Source: Sneathiella sedimenti (GTDB lineage: Bacteria > Pseudomonadota > Alphaproteobacteria > Sneathiellales > Sneathiellaceae). From it: a stretch of 64,000 nt of DNA. Within the stretch, counting starts at the first letter, position 1, and the number at the start of each line of letters is the position of its first letter. Made by a program: the position numbers and the translations under genes. Below are positions 27,001 to 36,111 of the stretch, piece after piece. Location of the stretch: positions 124,001 to 188,000 of the forward strand of contig NZ_JAFLNC010000006.1 of the NCBI RefSeq assembly GCF_017313765.1, read 5' to 3'. Below the pieces are notes generated by a model. It did not search any database and had not been told where the DNA came from. It saw only the letters and a program-made list of their open reading frames with translations.

Positions 27001-27932
27001 GTCTCCTTAATACGCCCCAAGGAAATCAACCCCGTTGGCGCAGCTGGCTCCTGACGGATACCCCGACCTCACGGAACCATGCCCGCGTTGCCTCACTGTA
27101 TCAGGGGTGGCTGTCCTTTCGCGGTAACTCCATGGCGATGTTCGGCCTGATCATTCTGGTCCTGTTGGTTTTGATTGCGATTTTTGCACCGCTCCTTGCA
27201 CCTCATGATCCTTTCGTTCAGGATCTGGCGAACCGTCTTAAGCCGCTGGCAACGGACGGTCATATTCTGGGTACGGACTCACTTGGTCGTGATATATTGA
27301 GCCGCCTGATTTACGGCGCGCGGATCACCCTGTATATCGTTATCCTGGTTGCCCTGATTGCCCCGGTTGCGGGGTTGTTCGTTGGGACCGTTGCGGGCTA
27401 TGTCGGTGGCTGGGTCGATACGATCCTGATGCGGATCACCGATATCTTCCTTGCCTTTCCGCGGCTGGTTCTGGCGCTCGCCTTCGTCGCAGCCCTTGGC
27501 GCCGGCATAGAAAATGCGGTTATTGCTATCTCCCTCACCGCCTGGCCGCCTTATGCGCGGATTGCCCGTGCGGAAACCCTTACCATCCGCAATTCCGACT
27601 ATATCAGTGCCGTAAAACTACAGGGGGCTGGCCCATTCCGCATCATAACCCGTCATATATGGCCGCTCTGTATCTCTTCCCTGATTGTTCGGGTGACGCT
27701 TGATATGGCAGGAATCATTCTGGCCGCCGCGGGTCTGGGATTTCTTGGCCTTGGTGCACAGCCCCCGTCCCCTGAATGGGGCGCGATGATATCAGAAGGG
27801 CGCAAATTCATCCTGGATTACTGGTGGGTTGCCACTTTACCCGGGCTCGCGATTTTTCTGGTTAGTCTTGCCTTTAACCTGCTTGGCGATGGGTTACGTG
27901 ATGTCCTTGACCCGAAGGATGATGGATCATGA
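26997..27932 (+). CDS. ABC transporter permease, DppC-like
   Basis: A 311-residue inner-membrane permease of the DppC/OppC type. It has the cytoplasmic N-terminal extension, a first helix near residues 45-66 (MFGLIILVLLVLIAIFAPLL), the motif HILGTDSLGRDILSRLIYGA and the EAA loop SAVKLQGAGPFRIITRHIWP. It pairs with the DppB-like permease upstream. Both ends overlap neighbouring genes by 4 nt, so the whole importer is translated as a coupled set. Confidence 0.93.
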   Translation: MSLLNTPQGNQPRWRSWLLTDTPTSRNHARVASLYQGWLSFRGNSMAMFGLIILVLLVLIAIFAPLLAPHDPFVQDLANRLKPLATDGHILGTDSLGRDILSRLIYGARITLYIVILVALIAPVAGLFVGTVAGYVGGWVDTILMRITDIFLAFPRLVLALAFVAALGAGIENAVIAISLTAWPPYARIARAETLTIRNSDYISAVKLQGAGPFRIITRHIWPLCISSLIVRVTLDMAGIILAAAGLGFLGLGAQPPSPEWGAMISEGRKFILDYWWVATLPGLAIFLVSLAFNLLGDGLRDVLDPKDDGS

Positions 27933-28783
27933 CACGGCTCGACGTGGAAAATCTCTGGGTGAAGTTCCCAACACGGAACGGCATATTCGATGCCGTGCGC
28001 GGCGTTTCCTTTTCTCTGGGTGAAGAGCGGCTTGGCATTGTCGGCGAGTCAGGCTCTGGCAAATCCATGACCGGGCGCGCCATTCTCCGGCTAATTCGCA
28101 AGCCGGGACAGGTAACCGCCAACCATATCTCCCTTGATGGGGAAGATCTTCTCAAACTGAGCGAACGGAAGATGCGAAGCGTGCGCGGACAGCATATTTC
28201 AATGATCATGCAGGACCCCAAATTTTCGCTCAACCCGGTGATGACAGTCGGGGAGCAAATGATGGAGTCCTATACTCTACAGGTAAAGGGTCCCCGGTTT
28301 CAGGCAAAGGATAAGGTGCTTGAAATGCTGGATGCCGTAGCGATCCGCGATCCGGGCAGGGTCTTTAACGCCTATCCGCACGAACTTTCCGGCGGCATGG
28401 GGCAGCGCGTTATGATCGCAATGATGCTCATTCCGGACCCGGATATCCTCATCGCGGATGAACCGACGTCCGCGCTTGATGTCTCCGTACAGATGCAGGT
28501 CCTCAACATACTCGACAAGCTCGTCCGGGATCGCGGAATGGGTCTGATATTCATCAGCCACGACCTTAATCTGGTCTCGTCCTTTTGCGATCGCGTATTG
28601 ATCATGTATGCGGGCCGGATTGTCGAGGCCTGCGCAGCAGACAAGCTGCATGAGGCCAAGCATCCTTATACCCAAGGTCTTCTTAAGTCCCTGCCACGAC
28701 TCGATTCACCGCAGGAACGCCTGGAGGTACTCGATCGTGATCCGGCATGGGCCGAAACAGATAGTGTGAGTGGTGTCACGTGA
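27929..28783 (+). CDS. ABC transporter ATP-binding protein, DppD-like
   Basis: A 284-residue ATPase subunit. Walker A is GIVGESGSGKSMTGRAIL near residue 36. The ABC signature is ELSGGMGQRVMIAMML and Walker B is DILIADEPTSALDVSVQMQ. The C-terminal oligopeptide-family extension HPYTQGLLKSLPRLDSPQER is present; it lacks the Cys cluster seen in some DppD proteins. The Q-loop is MIMQDPKFSLNPVMTV. It overlaps both neighbours by 4 nt. Confidence 0.94.
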   Translation: MTRLDVENLWVKFPTRNGIFDAVRGVSFSLGEERLGIVGESGSGKSMTGRAILRLIRKPGQVTANHISLDGEDLLKLSERKMRSVRGQHISMIMQDPKFSLNPVMTVGEQMMESYTLQVKGPRFQAKDKVLEMLDAVAIRDPGRVFNAYPHELSGGMGQRVMIAMMLIPDPDILIADEPTSALDVSVQMQVLNILDKLVRDRGMGLIFISHDLNLVSSFCDRVLIMYAGRIVEACAADKLHEAKHPYTQGLLKSLPRLDSPQERLEVLDRDPAWAETDSVSGVT

Positions 28784-29541
28784 GTGGAATTATCCTTGAA
28801 AAGCTGAACGTCTGGTTCGATACACCGGAAACCCGCGTGGATGCCGTGAAGAACGTGAGCCTGCGCGTCGAACAGGGTGAAAGCGTTGGACTTGTCGGCG
28901 AAAGCGGATCAGGCAAATCGACAATCTTGAGGGCACTCACCGGCCTCGTCCCCACCTGGTCGGGAGCCATGGAAGTCGCCGGTGAGAAACTGGGCCGGCA
29001 GCGCAGCCGACATTTCTACAAGAAAGTCCAGATGGTGTTTCAGGATCCTTATGCCTCGCTCCATCCACGGCATTCCGTGGATCAAGTCTTGAGCGAGACG
29101 CTGCGTCTTCATGGGTTCAACGAAATTGATCGACGCATCAGCAATTTGTTGACTGATGTCGGGCTTGGACCCTCCTTTCGCTTTCGCTATCCCCATCAGC
29201 TTTCAGGGGGACAGCGGCAGCGCGTTGCCATTGCCCGTGCCCTTGCCCCGGAACCCGAGATACTGCTGCTTGACGAACCCACCTCTGCACTGGACGTCTC
29301 TGTGCAGGCGGAAATCCTGAATCTGCTGGTCGACCTCCGCCAAGAGCATCACCTTACCTATCTGATGGTGTCCCATGATCTCGCCGTTGTCGGCCATATG
29401 TGCCAGCAGATCGCCGTCATGCAGCTCGGTGAGATTGTCGAGATCATGCCTGTTGCAGAAATGAGAGAGCTAAAGCCCAAACATTCCTATTCCCGACATC
29501 TTCTGGAAAGTTCCCTCGGGTACAAACGTGCAGATGACTGA
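28780..29541 (+). CDS. ABC transporter ATP-binding protein, DppF-like
   Basis: A 253-residue second ATPase of the importer. Walker A is GLVGESGSGKSTILRALTG near residue 36, the signature is HQLSGGQRQRVAIARALA, and Walker B is EILLLDEPTSALDVSVQAE with a switch His in MVSHDL. It starts with GTG inside a GTGA overlap with the previous stop. The C-terminus is shorter than in most DppF proteins. With the upstream ATPase it should form the heterodimer that drives uptake. Confidence 0.94.
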   Translation: MSGIILEKLNVWFDTPETRVDAVKNVSLRVEQGESVGLVGESGSGKSTILRALTGLVPTWSGAMEVAGEKLGRQRSRHFYKKVQMVFQDPYASLHPRHSVDQVLSETLRLHGFNEIDRRISNLLTDVGLGPSFRFRYPHQLSGGQRQRVAIARALAPEPEILLLDEPTSALDVSVQAEILNLLVDLRQEHHLTYLMVSHDLAVVGHMCQQIAVMQLGEIVEIMPVAEMRELKPKHSYSRHLLESSLGYKRADD

Positions 29542-29580
29542 TCGCGAAAGACGCTTCACCGACTTCGGGGAAATGGCCCA

Positions 29581-31146
29581 ATGAGCAACGAAGTTCCGCG
29601 CATATCGCAACGAGAGGTAATCTCATTTCTTCAGAATCCTGAGAATTATCCGGCCGCAGTTGAAACTGTTGACATGCATGAAACCCATGGGGCGATAGTG
29701 TTTCTTGCTGGTGACAACGCTTACAAAATCAAGAAAGCCGTCAATTTTCCCTATTTGGACTTTTCGACTCTTGCTAAGCGACAGCATTTTTGTGAGCGGG
29801 AGATTGCACTCAATCAGCCCGCGGCCCCACAGATATATCTCGGTCTTATCGCCATCACCTTGGAAAAGGGAGGAAAATTGGCCTTTGACGGTTCGGGACC
29901 CACAGTCGAATGGGCCGTGAAAATGAAGCGCTTTGATCAGGAGATGATGCTCGATCATCTTCCGCACGCCAAAGTAACGAAAAAAGCCATGATCGAGAAA
30001 TTGGCCAACTCGGTTTTTGACTATCACCAAAAGGCTTCGCGTGAAGAGGTTTCAGATGGTCCAAGACGCATACAAATATTAATTGATGAACTGACAGATA
30101 ATTTTCGGGAGACCCCGAAGATTTTTCCGAAAAAAGAGGTGTCCGAGTTCGAGAGGCTGGCAAAAGAACAGGTTTCAGCCGTCCATTATTGCCTGCGATT
30201 TCGGGGACGCCGCGGATTTATCCGGCGTTGCCATGGTGACCTCCATCTTCGCAACATTGTCCTCATTGAGGAAACGCCGGTTCTTTTTGATGCCCTTGAG
30301 TTTGATGAGGAATTAGCGACAATTGATGTCCTCTATGATCTTGCCTTTCTGCTTATGGATCTAGATCAGCGGCGCATGAGTCCAAGCGCAAATCAGCTTC
30401 TCAACCGCTACCTTTATCGTTCCGGCCGCCTTGAGGATATTTACGGAATGAAAGCCATGCCGCTCTTCCTGGCTATCCGTGCCGGAATACGGGCCATGGT
30501 CGCGAACGATCATGCGCGACAGCTTTCGGGAACAACCGCGAAACAAGAAAGAGCGGCGGCGCGGGAGTATTTTTTCACCGCATTGCAGTATCTGTCCCCA
30601 AAAAAGCCGGTTCTGGTGGCTATTGGCGGCTTTTCGGGAACGGGGAAAACCACTCTTGCGTCCCTGCTTGCCTGCACACTGGAACATGCACCGGGATTTC
30701 TTCATTTCCGCACGGATTTGGAACGAAAGGCCCTTTTCAACGTGCCGGAGACAGAGCGGCTGGATCCGTCCAGCTATACTCTGGAAATTAACGACAAGGT
30801 ATATTCGCGGCTGCTGCATAAAGCGCGGATTGGATTGAAATCAGGACAACGCGTCATAGTCGATGCGGTTTTTTCCAAGGAAATCGAACGAGCAGACATG
30901 GAAGCCCTCGCCAAAGAACTGGGCGTTCCCTTTATCGGTATATGGCTTGAAGCGAACGAGAAACTGATAACTGCTCGCGTGGAAGCCAGAAAGAGCGACG
31001 CATCCGACGCGACGCCGGACGTTGTACATCAGCAAGTCTCCCGCGGTATCTCCGGCCTTTCGTGGCACCGCGTTGATGCAGGTGGGACCGAGTTTGAGAG
31101 CCTGCGACAGATATTGGAAATTCCCGAATTATCCGAGATTGGTTGA
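29581..31146 (+). CDS. fused aminoglycoside phosphotransferase-like kinase and P-loop ATPase
   Basis: A 521-residue two-domain protein. Residues about 30-300 form a kinase-like fold with the catalytic loop RRCHGDLHLRNIVLIEE and a metal-binding VLFDALEFDEELATIDVLYD, as in APH-type kinases. Residues about 340-515 form a P-loop domain with Walker A, AIGGFSGTGKTTLASLLA, and a following LHFRTDLERKAL, like small gluconate/zeta-type kinases. Fused proteins of this kind are widespread in proteobacteria with no proven substrate. It starts 39 nt after the peptide importer and is probably co-transcribed. Confidence 0.83.
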   Translation: MSNEVPRISQREVISFLQNPENYPAAVETVDMHETHGAIVFLAGDNAYKIKKAVNFPYLDFSTLAKRQHFCEREIALNQPAAPQIYLGLIAITLEKGGKLAFDGSGPTVEWAVKMKRFDQEMMLDHLPHAKVTKKAMIEKLANSVFDYHQKASREEVSDGPRRIQILIDELTDNFRETPKIFPKKEVSEFERLAKEQVSAVHYCLRFRGRRGFIRRCHGDLHLRNIVLIEETPVLFDALEFDEELATIDVLYDLAFLLMDLDQRRMSPSANQLLNRYLYRSGRLEDIYGMKAMPLFLAIRAGIRAMVANDHARQLSGTTAKQERAAAREYFFTALQYLSPKKPVLVAIGGFSGTGKTTLASLLACTLEHAPGFLHFRTDLERKALFNVPETERLDPSSYTLEINDKVYSRLLHKARIGLKSGQRVIVDAVFSKEIERADMEALAKELGVPFIGIWLEANEKLITARVEARKSDASDATPDVVHQQVSRGISGLSWHRVDAGGTEFESLRQILEIPELSEIG

Positions 31147-31186
31147 CTGAACTGAACAGGTCGCAAATTTCGCGCCCTGATTTACA

Positions 31187-32473
31187 CTAATCTTCTTTCG
31201 GTGCTGCCTTGTCCAGGTTTTGCGGGGAAAACACATCGCCGAATGCCCCCTTACCCGGACTCGTGACAGGTTTTTCGGGCTTTGGTGCCGGAGCGCTCTT
31301 ATCGAGATTCCCTGGGTCGAACACATTGCCGAACGCGCCCTTACCAGGACTTTGAGTTGCTGGCGCAGTTGATTTGCTACCGCCAAACACATCCGGTCCC
31401 TGATGCTGCTTTTGTTGTATGTTCAATTGACGCTTTTCGCGAATGGCCTTGATACGTTCTTCCTGTATAAGGCGCTTTTGCTCGCGGACGTCCATTTTAC
31501 AACTATCCGGACTATAACTCTGGGCGAACCAAATGGTTGAGGCACCGCCAAGTGTCAACAAAATAAGAATAATGGCCGCTGGATTACCGCTTAGTATTTT
31601 TGGCAGCTGAAAACTGCCTGCAACGGCCGAAACAGGCGCACCATTTGCCAAGGCGAGCTGCTGTCGCCGGCGATAGATTTCATGAGCAAGCGCCCCGATA
31701 ACTGTCAATACGATAATAATGAACGCAAGTGCAGAAATGGAGGGATTGATGCCATATCTGACCTTTTGCGCGAGCTCGATGGTCAATGTCGGATATTTGC
31801 CGAAGGTAAAGGTCGTCGTATTGTAGTTCTCAAATGATGCGAGGAAGGCGAGAACCGCCGCTGACCCTATTGCGGGTTTCATGAAGGGCAGCAGGATCTT
31901 TCGAAACGCCTGTACATGGGTCGCCCCAAGATCAAGCGCAGCCTCGGTCAGGCCGGTATCAAAACGCTGCAATCGGGCGATAAAGACGAGCATGCAGTAA
32001 GACGCGATAAAGGTGGACTGACCCAGAATGGTCAGGAAAATACCATTATGCAGAATGCCGCCCGTACTCATGCCAAGCATGATGCTGATCCGGTCCCAGA
32101 ATACGAGCGTGGAAATACCGAGCACTACTCCCGGGATAAGAATTGGCGCAATCACGATGGTGTAATAGGTCGCTCTGAGTTTCGGCCAGATCTGGGTTAG
32201 CATCAGGGCCCCGGCGAGCCCCATAATCACCGAGAGAATAACAGTGCCAATGCCAATAATGATGCTGTTTTCAATACCGTTCAGAATACGCTCATCATTG
32301 GCAAGGACGTCGAACCATTCGAACGTCAAACATTCCCAGGGCGTCAGCTTTGGAAAAGAGGGGGAGTTAAAGGCCGTGAAGCTCATCACGATGAGCGGCC
32401 CCAGCAGATAGCCGAAAAAAACAACGAGATAGGCGCCCAGCAAAACTTTCAGGAGTAAGCTATTGGTCTTCAT
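31187..32473 (-). CDS. ABC transporter permease, PotC-like, with repeated C-terminal tail
   Basis: A 428-residue permease. Residues 1-285 are an ordinary polyamine-type permease with six helices and the EAA loop EAALDLGATHVQAFRKILLP. It then continues about 140 residues beyond the usual end: a seventh hydrophobic segment at about 297-318, a highly charged helix near 325-360 (EQKRLIQEERIKAIREKRQ), and two near-identical 21-residue units starting SPGKGAFG at 375-395 and 405-425, separated by a Pro/Lys linker. With a seventh helix the tail would change side and probably lie in the periplasm. The frame is open and continuous, so it does not look like a sequencing artefact. It overlaps the PotB-like gene by 4 nt. 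Confidence 0.85.
   Translation of the reverse strand: MKTNSLLLKVLLGAYLVVFFGYLLGPLIVMSFTAFNSPSFPKLTPWECLTFEWFDVLANDERILNGIENSIIIGIGTVILSVIMGLAGALMLTQIWPKLRATYYTIVIAPILIPGVVLGISTLVFWDRISIMLGMSTGGILHNGIFLTILGQSTFIASYCMLVFIARLQRFDTGLTEAALDLGATHVQAFRKILLPFMKPAIGSAAVLAFLASFENYNTTTFTFGKYPTLTIELAQKVRYGINPSISALAFIIIVLTVIGALAHEIYRRRQQLALANGAPVSAVAGSFQLPKILSGNPAAIILILLTLGGASTIWFAQSYSPDSCKMDVREQKRLIQEERIKAIREKRQLNIQQKQHQGPDVFGGSKSTAPATQSPGKGAFGNVFDPGNLDKSAPAPKPEKPVTSPGKGAFGDVFSPQNLDKAAPKED
31199..31351 (-). repeat. two 30-codon repeat units in the PotC-like tail
   Basis: Two 63-nt copies, at 31289-31351 and 31199-31261, lie with a period of 90 nt. The encoded units differ at four of 21 residues, while the DNA differs at more synonymous positions, so the repeat is kept at protein level. 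Confidence 0.8.
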
Positions 32474-33402
32474 TTACCAATATCTCCTATCTTCACCTTA
32501 AACAGCCGCATCATACTGAGGACGATAATGATGCAAGCGACAAGCAGGACAACAGCGAAGGCCGCACCACGTGGCCAGTTGCCGCCCGTGTTGAACCACT
32601 GATAGATTATTTGCGTGAACCAGAGACTGGACGGACCGCCCAGAATCTGCGGTGCGGCCAGCGCACCGGCCGAAAGCATGAAAACCATTGTACAGCCTGA
32701 TGAAATTCCCGGCTTGGCATAGGGAATAACCACCCGCCAATGAATACGCCACCAGGACGCACCCATGTCGCGCGCCGCCTCAATCTGATTGCGATCAAGA
32801 CTCTCGATCACGTTATAAATCGGGAAAATCATCAGCAGGATATAGGCGTAGCCAAGCCCGGCATACAGCGCCACATTCGCACGGATGAAATCAACGGGAT
32901 CACTGATCAGTCCCATGGTCAGCATCATCTCGTTGATCAGTCCGCTTTCACCGAAAATAATACGAAAGGCGAAGGCTCGCAGAATTTCGTTAATCCAGTA
33001 TGGAATAATCAGGAGCAGCACCAGAATGCGAATAGCGCCACCGCCCCGCGATTGGCCGAGATAATATGCAAGAGGATAACACAGCACGAGATCCAGAATG
33101 GTCACGAAAAACGCGGCCAGCAACGTCCTGCCAAACACTCCGAGATCAACCACGTTATAGGAGGTATCCGCGCCCGGGGCACCGAGAACGAGGTATTTAT
33201 AGTGTTCTATGGTATAGGTATCTTTTGGCCCCCCCATTTCTGGCGGTGGCAGATGATGACGGAATGAAAAATCGAGCATCGATAGCTGTGGCAGGACAAT
33301 CAGGATCACGACCCAGAACAGCACAGCCACCAACAAGAAAGAGCCCAGACCCAGTCCGTTTTTTACAAAATAGTCCCGGATCAGTTGCGCAGCTTTCATC
33401 AT
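32470..33402 (-). CDS. ABC transporter permease, PotB-like
   Basis: A 310-residue inner-membrane permease. The first helix is near residues 18-38 (LGSFLLVAVLFWVVILIVLP), followed by a periplasmic loop and five further helices; the EAA loop is EAARDMGASWWRIHWRVVIP. The long periplasmic loop after helix 1 (residues 40-85) is typical of the PotB/ModB group for polyamines or related organic cations. It sits 6 nt after the ATPase gene and overlaps the PotC-like gene by 4 nt. Confidence 0.92.
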   Translation of the reverse strand: MMKAAQLIRDYFVKNGLGLGSFLLVAVLFWVVILIVLPQLSMLDFSFRHHLPPPEMGGPKDTYTIEHYKYLVLGAPGADTSYNVVDLGVFGRTLLAAFFVTILDLVLCYPLAYYLGQSRGGGAIRILVLLLIIPYWINEILRAFAFRIIFGESGLINEMMLTMGLISDPVDFIRANVALYAGLGYAYILLMIFPIYNVIESLDRNQIEAARDMGASWWRIHWRVVIPYAKPGISSGCTMVFMLSAGALAAPQILGGPSSLWFTQIIYQWFNTGGNWPRGAAFAVVLLVACIIIVLSMMRLFKVKIGDIGK

Positions 33403-33408
33403 TTCATC

Positions 33409-34521
33409 CTATTCGCTGGCAAGCTCGCCGGCCGGCAAGACAACGGCCTGCTCCGGCACATACTCTAGTGTCAGATTATTCCCCTCCGCCGATTGTCGTT
33501 GTTTTCCCACATTAACAAGAGACATCTTGATTTCCTTACCTTCCGATCCCTCCATGAAGACATTGTAAATTAGACCTTCAAATTCCTCATGCAGCACACT
33601 TGTTGTCAGGCGGTTTACTGCGGGAGAAGTGTCTGGCGCGATATTCAACACTTCTGGGCGAACGAACATCATCGCCGGATCGCCAACTTTCAACTTGCCC
33701 TGGGCCGTTGTCGCGATACGCGCCAACAACTCTCCCGTCCGATTGGTACTGACAAGCGCCATATTGCCATCAATCGACTTTACTTTGCCTCGAAAAACAT
33801 TGTTTTCCCCAACGAAGGACGCCACAAAGGGGGTCGCCGGATCATTGTAGACTGCATGCCCGGAACCGATCTGATCGATGACACCCGCCCGCATGACGGC
33901 GACATTGTCGGACATCGTCAGGGCCTCGCCCTGATCATGCGTGATATAGATGAAGGTAATGCCAACTCGTTGCTGAATTTCTCTAAGTTCTGTCCGCATA
34001 TGTTGCCGAAGCTTCAGGTCCAGCGCAGACAGAGGTTCATCGAGCAACAGTACGTCCGGCTCCGCACAGAGTGCACGCGCAATTGCGACACGCTGCTTCT
34101 GACCACCAGAAAGCTCGGAAGGGAGTTTCTCTCCTTGATCAGGCAAGGCAATCATATCGAGGAGTTCATCGGCCCGCTTACGCCGCTCTGCCTTGCTGGC
34201 ACCTTTTACTTCCATGGAGAACGTAATATTCTCCCATACCTTCATAAGAGGAAAAAGTGCCAGGTTCTGGAAGATCAGGGCAGTTGGCCTCTTGTTAGGC
34301 CCGATCCCGGCCATATCCTTGCCGCCGATCCTGACCTTGCCGTCGCTTGGTTCAAGAAATCCCGATACAGAGCGCAGGATCGTGGTCTTGCCGCATCCTG
34401 ATGGTCCAAGAAAAGAGAAAAATTCACCACCCTTAATATTGACATTAGCTTCACGAACAGCCACGAAATTACCGAACCTGATCCAGACATTTTCCAGATC
34501 AACGTCAACCCCTTTTGTCAT
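33409..34521 (-). CDS. ABC transporter ATP-binding protein, PotA-like
   Basis: A 370-residue ATPase. Walker A is FLGPSGCGKTTILRSVSGF near residue 38, the Q-loop is LIFQNLALFPLMKVWENI, the signature is SELSGGQKQRVAIARALC, and Walker B is DVLLLDEPLSALDLKLRQ. A C-terminal TOBE domain follows from about residue 285 (GDPAMMFVRPEVLNI). The TOBE domain and neighbours place it with polyamine/iron/sulfate-type importers; the substrate is probably a polyamine or similar cation. Confidence 0.93.
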   Translation of the reverse strand: MTKGVDVDLENVWIRFGNFVAVREANVNIKGGEFFSFLGPSGCGKTTILRSVSGFLEPSDGKVRIGGKDMAGIGPNKRPTALIFQNLALFPLMKVWENITFSMEVKGASKAERRKRADELLDMIALPDQGEKLPSELSGGQKQRVAIARALCAEPDVLLLDEPLSALDLKLRQHMRTELREIQQRVGITFIYITHDQGEALTMSDNVAVMRAGVIDQIGSGHAVYNDPATPFVASFVGENNVFRGKVKSIDGNMALVSTNRTGELLARIATTAQGKLKVGDPAMMFVRPEVLNIAPDTSPAVNRLTTSVLHEEFEGLIYNVFMEGSEGKEIKMSLVNVGKQRQSAEGNNLTLEYVPEQAVVLPAGELASE

Positions 34522-34635
34522 GAATCATTCCCCAATCGGCACCCTTTTCCATCGAAACTCCCCCGATCCAAAGAAATTACACGGGAAGAAATACGCCGGA
34601 CCAGCAATTGCGGATCCGGCGCGTCTCATCAAATC

Positions 34636-35805
34636 TTATGAACTCTTGAACTTGTTCACATATTCCGTACGGACAGCCGCATACCAAGGAGCCTGCGGAG
34701 GCCAGGGGTTTAAGTTGCTAAGTGAGTCACCCGGGTAAGCATCCGCGAAATTTTTCTTATACGCATCGCCCGCGAATTGATCAGCCCCGAGAACTGGTGA
34801 GTTATACCCGTGGGAGTCAATGGCCTTGCCGGCGTTCTTGGCGTCATAGGAGAATTTGATGAATTCATAGACCTGATCCATATTCTTTGCACCGATCGGC
34901 AACGACATGCCATCAACCCATGCCATCGCGCCTTCAACGGGCGCCTGATACATAACCGGATCACCTGCGGTTTTTAGCGACATTGGTGGACCATCCCAGG
35001 TCTGGCCGACAACAACACCTTCATTCAGCAGGCCATTTTTCTGGGTGTCCGCATCATTCCAAAGAAGCTTGATGTTCTTCTTGCGCGCGATACACCAATC
35101 CGTCACTTTTTCCCAGATCGGCCGCATGGTTTCTTCAGATTCATATGCTTTCCACATATCGCCCGGGTTAAGCTCACCGGTTGTCTCCATATACAAACCG
35201 GCGCACAGCATCATGGAGTGCGGGCGGCCCATGGTCTTGCCGGCATTCTCCTCAGCCCAGACATCCCCATAGCTCGGTGCGGCGCCAGCAGGTGCCCATT
35301 TATCCGTCCGCCAGGCAATGCCTTCCGTTCCCCAAATATGCGGGAGCCAGTGAGACCCTTTGCCTCCAAAATCCCAGTCCTTCGTCCCAATGGCGGCCAT
35401 CGTCGGGTTGACCTTTTCAACCGGCACCCGGCCCATATCCCAGGGTTGCAGCAGTTCCAGCGGACCCCATTCCAGGCCCTGATTATTCGTCGGCGAAACA
35501 ATGTCAAAACCCTGACCTTTGTTTGCCTTCATCTTGTTGATGATTTCCTCGTTCGAGCCAATGCCCGTATAATTGATTTTAATACCAGTTTCTTTTTCAA
35601 AGTCCGCAATGAATGGTTCCGGCAAATAATCTGACCACATCAGGATGTTAATTTCCCCGGAAGAGGAAAATGCATTTTTGACAATTGCGGGTCCGGCAAC
35701 GGTAAATGCGCCAACGGCAGTCGCGGTTTTCAAGACATTCCGGCGGCTGACTGATTTTGCCGACTTTCCATTTGCCTGAGTGGGTTTCTGTGATTTCACG
35801 GTCAT
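34636..35805 (-). CDS. ABC transporter solute-binding protein, PotD-like, Tat-exported
   Basis: A 389-residue periplasmic binding protein of the spermidine/putrescine type. The N-terminus has a twin-arginine signal, SVSRRNVLKTATAVGAFTVA, near residue 19, with cleavage after the hydrophobic stretch, so export is probably of folded protein. The mature part starts EINILMWSDYLPEPFIADFE, and GMSLPIGAKNMDQVYEFIKF is the PotD family C-terminal motif. It is the first gene of the importer operon, 114 nt before the ATPase. The substrate is likely a polyamine or another small cationic or amino compound. Confidence 0.91.
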   Translation of the reverse strand: MTVKSQKPTQANGKSAKSVSRRNVLKTATAVGAFTVAGPAIVKNAFSSSGEINILMWSDYLPEPFIADFEKETGIKINYTGIGSNEEIINKMKANKGQGFDIVSPTNNQGLEWGPLELLQPWDMGRVPVEKVNPTMAAIGTKDWDFGGKGSHWLPHIWGTEGIAWRTDKWAPAGAAPSYGDVWAEENAGKTMGRPHSMMLCAGLYMETTGELNPGDMWKAYESEETMRPIWEKVTDWCIARKKNIKLLWNDADTQKNGLLNEGVVVGQTWDGPPMSLKTAGDPVMYQAPVEGAMAWVDGMSLPIGAKNMDQVYEFIKFSYDAKNAGKAIDSHGYNSPVLGADQFAGDAYKKNFADAYPGDSLSNLNPWPPQAPWYAAVRTEYVNKFKSS

Positions 35806-36111
35806 TCTATACTCCCTTATTTCATAAGCTTTAAGATCTTTAGTAAATGAACGGGTTTAGCGACGCTTTTATTACAAATGGATTACGACAGGAAACGTAC
35901 GATTGGCTCCTTCATGGTCATGATAGCGGAAAACACAGTAATTAAAAATATTTTTGTCATATAGACACAAATATATTTTGCACTGCAGAAAACTAGATTT
36001 ATTGCAATAAATTCAATTCTTTAATCTAAAGAAACATCTTAACCCAAAGGCGTGCCTAATGCTCCGCAGCAATGGCCTCCAAGACTGAGGAAACATTGGT
36101 TTTCGCCGATG
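35806..36111. other. AT-rich intergenic region upstream of the PotD-like gene
   Basis: This 306-bp stretch holds no gene that I can support. It is markedly AT-rich in its middle. It contains an imperfect inverted repeat (see separate entry) and should carry the promoter of the polyamine-type importer. No GGAAC-type stress promoter is seen. Confidence 0.5.
35948..35974 (-). promoter_or_regulatory. inverted repeat, possible operator upstream of the PotD-like operon
   Basis: The arms atatttttgtc at 35948-35958 and gacacaaatat at 35964-35974 match at 10 of 11 positions around a 5-nt spacer. It lies about 145 nt upstream of the PotD-like start. This could be a repressor or activator site; AT-richness makes chance matches easier. 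Confidence 0.35.

Noticed and set aside
33589-34401. 270-codon plus-strand ORF opposite the PotA-like ATPase
   Set aside because: The minus strand holds all ATPase motifs; the ORF is a shadow frame.
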